64,000 bases of DNA from positions 1,116,001-1,180,000 of the forward strand of contig NZ_VFPH01000002.1 in NCBI RefSeq assembly GCF_006717045.1, in the 5' to 3' direction. The notes beneath the pieces were generated by a model, which searched no databases, was not told the origin of the DNA, and saw only the letters and a program-made list of their open reading frames with translations. The translations under genes and the position numbers were made by a program. Source of the stretch: Pseudonocardia cypriaca. Its GTDB lineage: Bacteria; Actinomycetota; Actinomycetes; Mycobacteriales; Pseudonocardiaceae. Below, in pieces: positions 50,413 to 59,019 of this stretch. Each line of letters begins with the position of its first letter. Position 1 is the first letter of the stretch.

Positions 50413-52001
50413 GCCGTTTCCTCCAACCGGCGTCCCGCGATCGCCGCGAGCAGCTCGCGCGTGTACTCGTGCCGCGGTGCGGCGAAGAGCTGCTCGGTGG
50501 GCGCGAGCTCGAGCAGCTTCCCGTCGCGCAGCACCCCGACGCGGTGCGCGATCCGGCGCACCACGGCCAGGTCGTGGGAGATGAACAGGTAGGTGAGCCC
50601 CGCGTCGGCCTGCAGCTCCGCGAGCAGGTCGAGGACCTGCGCGGACACGCTGACGTCGAGCGCGGACACCGGTTCGTCGCACACCACGAGGTCGGGCGAG
50701 AGGGCCAGCGCCCGGGCGATCGCCACGCGCTGGCGCTGCCCGCCCGACAGCTCCGCCGGCCGCCGGTCGAGCACCGCCTCCGGCAGCGCGACGCGGTCGA
50801 GCAGCTCGGCGGCGCGCGCCCGGCGCGACCGCGCGTCCCCCACCCGGAACGCCCGCAGCGGCTCGGCGATCACCTCGGCGATCGAGAACCGGGGGTCGAG
50901 GGACGCGTACGGGTTCTGGTAGATCAGCTGCGCGCGCCGGCGCAGATCCCGCCAGGCCCGCCCGCGCACGCGGGTGATGTCGGCGCCGTCGAACGTCACC
51001 GCGCCGGAGGTGGGGTCGGCCAGGCGCAGCACCAGCCGGGCGGTGGTCGACTTGCCGGACCCGGACTCACCGACCATTGCCAGCGTCTCGCCGCGCGCGA
51101 TCGTGAAGCTCACGCCGTCCACGGCGCGGATGCGTCCCTTCCCCAGCGGGAACTCCTTCACGAGGTCCCGCACCTCCACCAGCGGGGCTGCGGACGTGGG
51201 AGCCGGGGCGGAGCGCGGCACCGCGCGCAGCCCGGGCGCGCTCTCCAGCAGCTGCCGGGTGTAGGGATCGCGCGGCGCGGCCAGCACCTCCCGCACCGGC
51301 CCCTGCTCGACGACCCGCCCGCCCTGCATCACGACGAGCCGGTCGGCGCGGTCAGCCGCAACGCCGAGGTCGTGCGTGACGAGCAGGACGGCCGTGCCGG
51401 ACGCGCGGACGAGCTCGTCGAGGCGGTCGAGGATGTGCCGCTGCACGGTGGCGTCCAGCGCGCTCGTGGGCTCGTCGGCCACGAGCAGCTGCGGGCGCGC
51501 GGCGATCGCGATGGCGATGAGCACGCGCTGGCGCATCCCGCCCGACAGCTCGTGCGGGTACTGGCGGGCCCGCGCCGCGGCGTCCGGCAGCCCGGCCTCG
51601 GCGAGCAGCTCGACGGCCCGGGCCGGGGCGCTGCGGCGGTCGGCGAGGCCGTGCACCGTCAGCGCCTCGGCGACCTGCACCCCGACCCGCTGCACGGGGT
51701 TGAGCGAGACGCCCGGATCCTGCGGCACGAGCCCGATCCGCCGGCCGCGCACCGTGCGCCACGCCCGCTCGGACAGCCCGGTCAGCTCCTGCTCGCCGAG
51801 CGTGATCCGCCCGGCGTCGATCCGGCCGGTGCCCGGGAGCAACCCGGCCACGGCGTGCACGAGCGTCGACTTCCCCGATCCGGACTCGCCGACGACGGCG
51901 ACGACCTCCCCGGGCGCCACCGCGAGCGAGACGCCGCGCACGGCCGCGACGGTGGTGTAGGAGACGCGCAGGTCGGTCACCTGCAGCAACGGCGCGGTCA
52001 T
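50409..52001 (-). CDS. Fused two-domain ABC importer ATPase (peptide/nickel type)
   Basis: The 530-residue protein carries two ATPase domains (Dpp-D and Dpp-F type). Walker A GESGSGKST is at 38-46 and 311-319, the LSGG signature at 152-159 (LSGGMRQR) and 418-425 (LSGGQRQR), and Walker B at 172-180 and 438-446. It powers the downstream-named permeases and binding protein. ATG 52001 overlaps the permease stop. Confidence 0.9.
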   Translation of the reverse strand: MTAPLLQVTDLRVSYTTVAAVRGVSLAVAPGEVVAVVGESGSGKSTLVHAVAGLLPGTGRIDAGRITLGEQELTGLSERAWRTVRGRRIGLVPQDPGVSLNPVQRVGVQVAEALTVHGLADRRSAPARAVELLAEAGLPDAAARARQYPHELSGGMRQRVLIAIAIAARPQLLVADEPTSALDATVQRHILDRLDELVRASGTAVLLVTHDLGVAADRADRLVVMQGGRVVEQGPVREVLAAPRDPYTRQLLESAPGLRAVPRSAPAPTSAAPLVEVRDLVKEFPLGKGRIRAVDGVSFTIARGETLAMVGESGSGKSTTARLVLRLADPTSGAVTFDGADITRVRGRAWRDLRRRAQLIYQNPYASLDPRFSIAEVIAEPLRAFRVGDARSRRARAAELLDRVALPEAVLDRRPAELSGGQRQRVAIARALALSPDLVVCDEPVSALDVSVSAQVLDLLAELQADAGLTYLFISHDLAVVRRIAHRVGVLRDGKLLELAPTEQLFAAPRHEYTRELLAAIAGRRLEETA

Positions 52002-52873
52002 CGGGGACCGTCCAGCGCGCGGGAGATCCGGTTCACCGCGAGAACGGCGGCCGCGATCGCGGCGCCCGGCACGGCGCACAGCCACCAGGCCACCGCCATG
52101 TAGTTGCGTCCCTCGGCCACCAGCGAGCCCCACTCGGGCGCCGGGGGCGGCGCGCCGTAGCCGAGGAACGACAGCGACGACACCGCGAGGATCGCGAGCC
52201 CGAACTCCAGCACGGCGAGCACCAGCACCGGACCGGCGGCGTTCGGCAGCACGTGCCGCAGCAGCGTGACGTGCCAACGGGTGCCGACCGAGCGCGCCGC
52301 CTCCACGTACACCGACTGCCGCACGCGCAGCGTCTCTGCGCGCATCACCCGGGCGAAGCTCGCGACGCTCGCGATCCCCACCGCGATCGCCACCTTGACC
52401 GTGCCGTACCCGAGCGCCGTGATCAGCGCGAGCGACAGCAGCACCGCGGGTACGGCGAGCAGCACGTCGACACCGCGCATGAGCACCTCGTCGAGCCAGC
52501 CGCGTACGAATCCCGCGAGCACACCCACCAGCCCGCCCACGACCAGCGCGACCGACACCGCGATCACCGTGGCCTGCAGCGAGAGCGACGCGCCGTGCAC
52601 GACGCGTGTGTAGACGTCGCGGCCGAGGTAGTCGGTGCCGAACACGTGCGCCGCACCGGGCGGCTGCAGCCGCTCGGCCGGCACGCCGACGGCGGGGTCC
52701 CCTGGCGCCAGCACGTGCGGCGCGAACGCCGCGAGCAGCACCAGCGCCACGTAGACGATCGAGACGACGAGCCCCGGCCTGCGCAGCAGGAACCGCACGC
52801 GGCCCTCCCGGCGCGGCGGCGCCTCGTCTATCCGGGGAGCCGCGATCGGTTCCCGTACCAGCAGCTCCGTCAT
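51998..52873 (-). CDS. ABC importer permease (DppC-like)
   Basis: The 291-residue protein has five to six membrane segments, the TDYLGRDVYTRVVHGASLSL motif and the EAA loop YVEAARSVGTRWHVTLLRHV. It is one channel half of the peptide/nickel-type importer. The start is ATG 52873. Confidence 0.9.
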   Translation of the reverse strand: MTELLVREPIAAPRIDEAPPRREGRVRFLLRRPGLVVSIVYVALVLLAAFAPHVLAPGDPAVGVPAERLQPPGAAHVFGTDYLGRDVYTRVVHGASLSLQATVIAVSVALVVGGLVGVLAGFVRGWLDEVLMRGVDVLLAVPAVLLSLALITALGYGTVKVAIAVGIASVASFARVMRAETLRVRQSVYVEAARSVGTRWHVTLLRHVLPNAAGPVLVLAVLEFGLAILAVSSLSFLGYGAPPPAPEWGSLVAEGRNYMAVAWWLCAVPGAAIAAAVLAVNRISRALDGPR

Positions 52874-53811
52874 GAGGCAGCCCCGATCCGCGGGTCGAGC
52901 AACGGGTAGATCAGGTCCACCGCCAGGTTGACCAGCACGAACACCGCCGCGGCGAACACCACGACCCCCTGCACGACCGGGATGTCCTGCACCCCGACGG
53001 CGGCCACGGTGAGGCGACCGAGCCCGGGCCGGGTGAACACCGTCTCCACCACCACCGACCCGGCGATGAGGTTGCCCACGATGTAGCCGAGCACGGTGAG
53101 CGCGGGCAGGGCGGCGTTGCGCAGCGCGTGCCGCAGGTGGATCCCGGCGCGGCCGACGCCCTTCGCGCGCGCCGTGGTGACGTACGGCTCGCCGAGGGCC
53201 TGCGCCAGGCTCTTCGCGAGCACCTGCGCCACCAGCGCCCCGGTCGGCAGCCCGAGCGTCACCGCCGGCAGCACGAGCGCGGCCGCACCGTTCGCCCCGA
53301 CCGAAGGCAGGAGGTGGAACCCGAACGCGAAGACCTGCACGAGCACGAGCCCGACCCAGAACACGGGCAGCGACACCGCGAGCGAGGGCAGCGCCATCAG
53401 CAGCTGCCGCAGCCACGGCGCGCGCGTGTAGGTGGCGACGAGCGCGGTGGTCCCGCCGAAGACCACCGCGACCAGGAGCCCGGCGGCCGAGATCTGCAGC
53501 GTGGGCGGGAGTGCCTCGATGATCGCCGAGCGCACGTCCTGCCCGTTCTGGATCGACGTGCCGAAGTCGCCGGTCAGCGCGGCGACGAGCCGGTGCCCGT
53601 ACTGCACGACCACCGGCTGGTCGAGCCCGTAGCGGGCGCGCAGCGCGTCCAGCTGCTCGGGTGGGAGCGGCTCGCCGTCCAGGCCGCCGCTCGCCATCGT
53701 CGCCACCGGGTCACCCGGCAGCAGGTAGAGCACCACGAACGACACGGTGAACGCCGCCCAGAGCACCCCGACGGCCGCGAGGAGCCGCCGCAGCAGGTAC
53801 CGACCGGTCAT
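52870..53811 (-). CDS. ABC importer permease (DppB-like)
   Basis: The 313-residue protein has a DppB-type N-terminus (RYLLRRLLAAVGVLWAAF), the conserved YLLPGDPV and RYGLDQPVVVQYG segments and the EAA loop YVTTARAKGVGRAGIHLRHA. ATG 53811 overlaps the binding-protein stop. Confidence 0.9.
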   Translation of the reverse strand: MTGRYLLRRLLAAVGVLWAAFTVSFVVLYLLPGDPVATMASGGLDGEPLPPEQLDALRARYGLDQPVVVQYGHRLVAALTGDFGTSIQNGQDVRSAIIEALPPTLQISAAGLLVAVVFGGTTALVATYTRAPWLRQLLMALPSLAVSLPVFWVGLVLVQVFAFGFHLLPSVGANGAAALVLPAVTLGLPTGALVAQVLAKSLAQALGEPYVTTARAKGVGRAGIHLRHALRNAALPALTVLGYIVGNLIAGSVVVETVFTRPGLGRLTVAAVGVQDIPVVQGVVVFAAAVFVLVNLAVDLIYPLLDPRIGAAS

Positions 53812-55403
53812 GGCTGGACTTTCCACGCGTCGTGCAGCTGGATCCGCGAGCCCGCGTCGAACGCGATGCCGTGGACGTCCGCGGCGACGCCCAGCACCGT
53901 GGTCAGCTCCACGACCGGGATCGCGTCGTACTCCTGCACGAGCAGTTGCTGCGCCTGCGCGACGACGGCGGCGCGGGCCGCCTGGTCCGGCTCGGCGGCC
54001 TGCTGGGCGAGCAGCGCGTCGAGCGGGCCGGGCGACAACCGGTAGTAGTTGTTGCCGGCCGTCGAGTAGGTGCTGCGCAGGATGTCGGGGTCGGCGCGGG
54101 TGGTGTTGCCCCAGGTCGCGACGAACTGGCCGGACTGCAGCGTCGGCGTGTTCTCCGAGATCGGCTTCTCCCGCAGCTGCAGGTCGATCCCGACCTTGCG
54201 CACCTGCTGCTGGATCAGCTCGACGGCGGCCCGGTTCGCGGGCGAGTTGGAGAACCAGGTCAGCTCCACCGTCAACGGCGTGCCGTTCCTCGCCCGGATG
54301 CCGTCCGCGCCGGGCAGCCAGCCTGCGGCGTCGAGCACCGCCCCCGCCTTCGCGGGGTCGAACGCGAGCAGCGTGGACTGGTCGGCGTAGCCGGGTGTCG
54401 TCGAGGCGAGCGCGCTGGTGGCCGGCTTCGTCTGCGAGTTGTAGACGGTGGCGACCACCTCGGCGCGGTCGATCGCGAGCGACAACGCCTCCCGCACCGC
54501 CGCGTCCCCGCCGAGCGGGGTGGCCTGGTTGAACGAGATCCCGAACGGGATGCCCGGGTTGGGCCGGCCCACCAGCTGCGCGCCGGCCGCCGTCAGGGGT
54601 GCCTCGTCCTGCTGCGCGAGGTTGCCGATGGCGTCCACCTCGCCGGACTGGAGGCTCCCCACCCGCACGCCGGACTCGGGCACGATGCGGAACTCGACCC
54701 GGTCCAGCTGGGCCTCGCCCGGCGACCGCCACAACGACGAGCCCCACGCGTACCCCGCCCGCTTGGCGAGCACGATCGCCTCGTCGCGGGTGTAGGACTC
54801 GATCACGAACGGGCCGGACCCGACCACCGCCGCGCAGCGGTCGTCGTCGCTCTTCGCCACCGTGGCCGGGGACAGGATGCCCAGGCTGTGCGTCGACGTG
54901 CCCTGCAGGAACTGGACGTTGGGCCGGTCGAACGCCACCGTGAACCGCGTCGGGCCCTCCACGGTGGTGCCCGTGTAGCCGGCGAGGTAGCCCTTCGGCA
55001 GCGTGCCCCGGGGGCCGAGGTCCTGGACGGCGTCGAAGTTCGCCTTCACGGCGGCGGCGTCGAGCGGGCTGCCGTCGCTGAACGTCACGCCCTCGCGCAG
55101 GGTGAACGTGTAGGCGCTGGCGTCGGCGTTGCCCTCCCAGCTCGTCGCGAGCCACGGCCGCAGCTCGCCGGTGGCGGGGTCCTGGTCGGTGAGCGAGTCG
55201 ACCACCTGCCGCAGCGAGTAGATCGTGTCGTTGCTGCCGACCTGCTGGGGGTCGACGCACCCCTGATCGCTGCTCACCGCGAAGCGCAGCGTGCCGCCCG
55301 GTTGCGGGACGCCGGGGTCGGCGGTGCTCGCGGCAGGCGTGGCACCGCACGCGCTCAGCAGAACGGCGGCGACTCCGAGCCACGGTGCGAGTGATCGGGG
55401 CAT
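53808..55403 (-). CDS. ABC importer substrate-binding lipoprotein (family 5)
   Basis: The 531-residue protein has a lipobox LLSACG (Cys near residue 19) and the solute-binding family-5 pattern (RPWLATSWEGNADASAYTF, then LREGVTFSDGSPLDAAAVK). Family-5 proteins bind peptides, nickel, opines and some sulfur compounds such as glutathione. GAAGGACC precedes ATG. It is the first structural gene after the leader peptide at 55474-55545. Confidence 0.9.
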   Translation of the reverse strand: MPRSLAPWLGVAAVLLSACGATPAASTADPGVPQPGGTLRFAVSSDQGCVDPQQVGSNDTIYSLRQVVDSLTDQDPATGELRPWLATSWEGNADASAYTFTLREGVTFSDGSPLDAAAVKANFDAVQDLGPRGTLPKGYLAGYTGTTVEGPTRFTVAFDRPNVQFLQGTSTHSLGILSPATVAKSDDDRCAAVVGSGPFVIESYTRDEAIVLAKRAGYAWGSSLWRSPGEAQLDRVEFRIVPESGVRVGSLQSGEVDAIGNLAQQDEAPLTAAGAQLVGRPNPGIPFGISFNQATPLGGDAAVREALSLAIDRAEVVATVYNSQTKPATSALASTTPGYADQSTLLAFDPAKAGAVLDAAGWLPGADGIRARNGTPLTVELTWFSNSPANRAAVELIQQQVRKVGIDLQLREKPISENTPTLQSGQFVATWGNTTRADPDILRSTYSTAGNNYYRLSPGPLDALLAQQAAEPDQAARAAVVAQAQQLLVQEYDAIPVVELTTVLGVAADVHGIAFDAGSRIQLHDAWKVQP

Positions 55404-55437
55404 GAGAATGGTCCTTCGAAAAGCGCAGGAGTGGGCA

Positions 55438-55456
55438 CCACCGCGGGATGCGGTGG
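55438..55456 (-). promoter_or_regulatory. Hairpin between leader peptide and binding-protein gene
   Basis: CCACCGC (55438-55444) and GCGGTGG (55450-55456) form a perfect 7-base stem with a five-base loop. It lies between the leader stop (55474) and the SBP ribosome-binding site, so it may be part of an attenuator. Confidence 0.4.
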
Positions 55457-55473
55457 GTTTCGGATAGGTGCGC

Positions 55474-55545
55474 TCAGCCCCGACAGAGCGCCGCGCAGGT
55501 GCGGCACAGGTCGACGTGGCGGCGCCAGGCGTGCCATGTCGTCAT
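55474..55545 (-). CDS. Cysteine-containing leader peptide (attenuator), second copy
   Basis: A 23-codon frame from ATG 55545 begins MTTWHAWRRHVDLCR and ends CAALCRG. The RRHVDLCR core is shared with the leader at 37419-37490; here three Cys codons follow within ten residues. It lies 70 bases before the binding-protein gene of an LLM/importer operon. The ribosome-binding site is weak. Confidence 0.7.
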   Translation of the reverse strand: MTTWHAWRRHVDLCRTCAALCRG

Positions 55546-55859
55546 CAGCACAGTCGTCCGCGGCTCGATCCGTTCCCGACCCGGCACTGCTACCTCCATC
55601 GCTCCCGGCGGTAGCACCCGCTCCCGCTTCCGCGGGGGGTTGCTGCGGCGTCGTCGATCCGGGTCTCTCGGCCGCTCTGGATGGGATTGCTCCTCGAACT
55701 TACGTAGCGATCGCACCGTTTTTCAAGCGGTGTGTCGATTGCCATCGAGAACCGCGAAATGACCGGACAGATTCGCCGGGGAAATGTCCGTTCGTTGACA
55801 CGGCCCGGGCCCGGCCGCCTACCGTGATGTTCCGTTGACCGGGAGAGCTGGAGGCCGCC
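55546..55859. other. Divergent regulatory stretch with candidate promoters
   Basis: No gene is seen. On the minus strand TTGAAA (55726 to 55721) and TAAGTT (55702 to 55697) with an 18-base spacer form a promoter candidate for the leader operon. On the plus strand TTGACA (55795-55800) and TACCGT (55820-55825) lie before the FAD gene with a wide 19-base spacer. Confidence 0.4.
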
Positions 55860-56456
55860 GTGCCCTGTCCACCGAGCCTGCTGGACCCGACGCCAACCGA
55901 CGCCCCGCCCATCCCCACCGACGTCGCCGTCATCGGCGCGGGCGCCGTGGGTGCCGCCACCGCGTGGCACCTCGCCCGCCGCGGCCTCGCCGTCACGCTG
56001 CTCGAGCGGCGGCCGGCGGGCGTGGTCTGGCGGGCGGCCGGGCCCGCACCGTGGACCGACACGGGGCTCTCCAGCAGGCTCGCCACCCGGCTCTGGCAGC
56101 AGGTCGAGCAGGCGACCGGTGCCGCGTTGCTGCACGTCGTCGACGGGGTCCGGCAGGTGCGGGCCGACCAGGCGACGGCCGCGCTCACGGCCGCGGCCAC
56201 CGCGTGGGGAGCGCAGCTGCGGCACTGCGACGAGGTCCTCACCATCGACGGCTCCGCCGGTGGCGCGCTGGTCCGCACCCGCACCGCCACCTGGTCGGCC
56301 GCACGCGTCGTGCTGGCCGGAGCCGGCCCGGCCACCCTCGATGTCGACCCGGCCGCGTCGATCGTCACGGTCGCGACCCCCGGCTGCTTCGCCGTGCCCG
56401 CGCTCACGGCCACCGTCGGGGAGATCGGCTTGACCGACCACTCCGGCCGCCCGTAA
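55860..56456 (+). CDS. Truncated FAD-dependent oxidoreductase (DAO-like N-terminal part)
   Basis: The 198-residue product has a Rossmann motif VAVIGAGAVGAATAWHLARR at about residues 22-41, as in D-amino-acid and sarcosine oxidases, but ends well short of the usual 370 or so residues. The catalytic C-terminal domain is missing. It is probably a decayed gene. GTG 55860 follows GGAGAGCTGGAGG. The SAM-IV-like riboswitch begins about 10 bases after the stop. Confidence 0.6.
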   Translation: MPCPPSLLDPTPTDAPPIPTDVAVIGAGAVGAATAWHLARRGLAVTLLERRPAGVVWRAAGPAPWTDTGLSSRLATRLWQQVEQATGAALLHVVDGVRQVRADQATAALTAAATAWGAQLRHCDEVLTIDGSAGGALVRTRTATWSAARVVLAGAGPATLDVDPAASIVTVATPGCFAVPALTATVGEIGLTDHSGRP

Positions 56457-56466
56457 TCTCCGCCTC

Positions 56467-56620
56467 AGGTCAAGAGCGCCAGCGTCAAGCCCCGGCTCGC
56501 TGGCCGGCAACCCTCCTCCGCGGTGGGGTGCTCCGGGTGACGACCAGGCCGCCGTGCAACCACGGCCGGCAAGCGCGGACCCGACATCCGTCCGGGTCCA
56601 CAGAGTGGGTCCGGAGGACC
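56467..56620 (+). promoter_or_regulatory. SAM-IV-type riboswitch with a ribosome-binding-site hairpin
   Basis: The sequence has the SAM-IV core: GGTC paired with GACC (56468-56471, 56542-56545), GCCAGCG, CAAGCCCCGGCTCGCTGGC, CCGGCAACCCTCC and CGGTGGGGTGCTCCGGGTGA, followed by a distal stem-loop (about 56546-56575). Downstream, GGACCC (56577-56582) can pair with GGGTCC at 56594-56599 or 56607-56612, and GGTCC-GGA-GGACC (56608-56620) hides the GGAGGA before ATG 56624. Translation control by SAM is likely. Confidence 0.8.
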
Positions 56621-56623
56621 TCG

Positions 56624-57973
56624 ATGACTGCTGTGCTGTCCGCCCGTCCCGGCACCTGTGCCCCGGCGACCGTCACGGGCGCCGACCTGCGGGTGCCGCT
56701 CGTCACCGGTGAGCACGTGCGCTACGCCAACCTCGACCTGGCCGCGAGTGCCCCCGCGCTCACCGCCGTGGCCGACCACGTCGCCGCGCTGCTGCCCTAC
56801 TACGCGAGCGTGCACCGCGGCGCCGGCTACGCCTCCCAGGTCTGCACCAACGTGCTGGAGCAGGCACGGGAGACCGTCGGCCGGTTCGTCGGCGCCCGCC
56901 CGGACGACGTCGTGGTGTTCACCCGCAACACCACCGACGCGCTCAACCTGCTGGCCGGCTGCGTGCCCGGCCCGGTGCTGCGGCTGGACGTCGAGCACCA
57001 CGCCAACCTCCTCGCATGGGGCCCCGGCCGGGTGCTGCGGGCCGCCGGAACCGTCGAGCAGACGCTCGCCGACCTGCGCTACGCCCTCCTCGCCGACCGG
57101 CCCGCCCTGCTCGCCGTCACCGGGGCGTCCAACGTCACCGGCGAGCTGCTGCCCCTCGAGGAGATCGCGGCGCTCGCCCACGCCGCAGGCGCCCGCGTGG
57201 TCGTCGACGCCGCCCAGCTCGCGCCGCACCGCAGCATCGACATCACGGCCAGCGGCATCGACTACGTCGCGCTCTCCGGGCACAAGCTCTACGCCCCCTA
57301 CGGCGCCGGGGTGCTCGTCGGGCACCGCGACTGGCTCGACGTCGCCACGCCGTACCTGGCGGGCGGCGGGGCCGTGCACGCCGTCACCGCGCCCGACGAG
57401 GGCGGAGCCACCGAGGTGTCGTGGGCCCCCGCGCCGCACCGGCACGAGGCCGGCACCCCCAACGTCCTCGGCGCCGCCGCGCTCGCCGAGGCCTGCCGGG
57501 TGCTGCCCGGCGCACTCGACCCCGCCCACGAGGCCGCGCTCCTGCACCGGCTCGAGACCGGCCTGGACGCGCTGCCCGGGGTCCGGACGCTGCGGATCTG
57601 GCCGGACAGCACCGACCGGGTCGCGGTCTGCACGTTCGTGGTCGACGGCCACCCGGCCGGGCGCGTCGCGGCCTACCTTTCGGCGGAGCACGGCATCGGC
57701 GTGCGGGACGGCAAGTTCTGCGCCCACCCGTTGCTCTCCCGCCTCGCCGGCACGTTCGACGGCTGCGCGGTGCGCGCCAGCCTCGGCCTCGGCTCCACGG
57801 TCGACGACGTGGACCGGCTGGTCGACGCCGTCGAGTGGCTCGTCACGGACGGGCCGGGCTGGGACTACGCCGTGGTCGACGGCCGCTGGAGCCCGGTGCC
57901 CGACCCGCGCGAGACCGACCCGCTGGGCATCGGCAGCCCGACGGGCGCCACGCTCCCCGGCTGCGGCCACTGA
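56624..57973 (+). CDS. Class V aminotransferase-fold PLP enzyme (cysteine desulfurase-like)
   Basis: The 449-residue protein has the class V pattern: YYASVHRGAGYASQ, FTRNTTDALNLLA, VVVDAAQLAPHRSIDI, and the PLP Lys in LSGHKLYAPYGAGVL. VRDGKFCAHPLL may hold the catalytic Cys. It is related to cysteine desulfurase/selenocysteine lyase. The SAM-IV-like riboswitch before it ties it to sulfur or methionine metabolism. Confidence 0.85.
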   Translation: MTAVLSARPGTCAPATVTGADLRVPLVTGEHVRYANLDLAASAPALTAVADHVAALLPYYASVHRGAGYASQVCTNVLEQARETVGRFVGARPDDVVVFTRNTTDALNLLAGCVPGPVLRLDVEHHANLLAWGPGRVLRAAGTVEQTLADLRYALLADRPALLAVTGASNVTGELLPLEEIAALAHAAGARVVVDAAQLAPHRSIDITASGIDYVALSGHKLYAPYGAGVLVGHRDWLDVATPYLAGGGAVHAVTAPDEGGATEVSWAPAPHRHEAGTPNVLGAAALAEACRVLPGALDPAHEAALLHRLETGLDALPGVRTLRIWPDSTDRVAVCTFVVDGHPAGRVAAYLSAEHGIGVRDGKFCAHPLLSRLAGTFDGCAVRASLGLGSTVDDVDRLVDAVEWLVTDGPGWDYAVVDGRWSPVPDPRETDPLGIGSPTGATLPGCGH

Positions 57974-58003
57974 CCTCGACCCGTGAGTGGACAATGGCGG
58001 CTG

Positions 58004-58834
58004 ATGTCCATTCCCACCAGCGCCGACCGCCTCACCGCCGACTGCTCCCGCTGCGCCGGCCTGTGCTGCGTCGCCCTCCCGTTCGCGGCGTCGGCCGACT
58101 TCGCCGCCGACAAGCCCGCCGGCACGCCCTGCCGGAACCTGCAGGCGGACTTCCGCTGCGGCATCCACACCGGCCTGCGCGAGGCCGGCTACCCCGGCTG
58201 CACGGTCTACGACTGCTTCGGCGCCGGGCAGCAGGTCGTGCAAGTGACGTTCGGCGGCCGGGACTGGCGCGGCCACCCGGAGCTCGCCGACTCGATGTTC
58301 GCGGTGTTCCCGGTGGTCCGGGTGCTGCACGAGCTGCTGCGGTACCTCACGGAGGCGCGCGCACTCCCGGCGGCGGCTCCGCTCTCGGACGCGCTCGACG
58401 ATGCCATCGCCACGACCGAGCGGCTCGCCGGGGGCACCCCCGACGAGCTCGCGGCGCTCGACGTGGAGGCGCACCGGCGGTCGGTCGCCGACCTGCTGGG
58501 ACGGGTGAGCGACCGGGCCCGAGCCGCCCGTCCGGCCCCCGATCACCGCGGCGCCCAGCTGCTGGGGGCCCGGCTGCGCGGCGCCGACCTGCGCCGGGCG
58601 AGCTTCCGCGGCGCCCTGCTCGTCGGCGCCGATCTCAGAGGAGCGGACCTGCGGGGTGCCGACCTCCTCGGCGCGGACCTCCGCGGCGCCGACCTGGCAG
58701 GCGCCGACCTCCGCAACACCCTCTTCCTGACCCCCGCGCAGCTGACGGCCGCGAGAGGCGACACGACCACGCGAATCCCGCCGCCGTTGACGCGCCCCAC
58801 CCACTGGAGGCCGAGGGGCCGCGCCCGCCGCTGA
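58004..58834 (+). CDS. Pentapeptide-repeat protein with N-terminal Cys cluster
   Basis: The protein of about 276 residues opens with ADCSRCAGLCC and three further Cys within 45 residues, a likely metal-binding cluster as in YkgJ-type proteins. The C-terminus (about residues 185-240) has ADLRGADLRGADLLGADLR, A(D/N)LxG-type pentapeptide repeats. The start may also be GTG 57983. Function unknown. Confidence 0.75.
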   Translation: MSIPTSADRLTADCSRCAGLCCVALPFAASADFAADKPAGTPCRNLQADFRCGIHTGLREAGYPGCTVYDCFGAGQQVVQVTFGGRDWRGHPELADSMFAVFPVVRVLHELLRYLTEARALPAAAPLSDALDDAIATTERLAGGTPDELAALDVEAHRRSVADLLGRVSDRARAARPAPDHRGAQLLGARLRGADLRRASFRGALLVGADLRGADLRGADLLGADLRGADLAGADLRNTLFLTPAQLTAARGDTTTRIPPPLTRPTHWRPRGRARR

Positions 58835-58845
58835 ACCCCCGCGTC

Positions 58846-58915
58846 ACTTCACAGAGCCCGTGCGGACTTCACACAGGGCGGGCCTTCTGTGAAGGGCGGG
58901 CTGGGTCTGTGAAGT
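58846..58915. repeat. Four CTTCACAG-type sites in inverted array
   Basis: ACTTCACAGA (58846-58855) and TCTGTGAAGT (58906-58915) form perfect outer arms. Inside lie ACTTCACACAG (58866-58876) and CTTCTGTGAAG (58884-58894). The array lies 12 bases after a stop codon and is a terminator or operator candidate. Confidence 0.6.
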
Positions 58916-59019
58916 CGATCGGGGACGGGACCGGCGACTCCTCCGTGTCGGTTTTCCGGCGGTTTCAGACCGCCGAAGCGGGTTCCGCCCGTCCCCCGGC
59001 GCCGCTAGCGTCGGTGATC

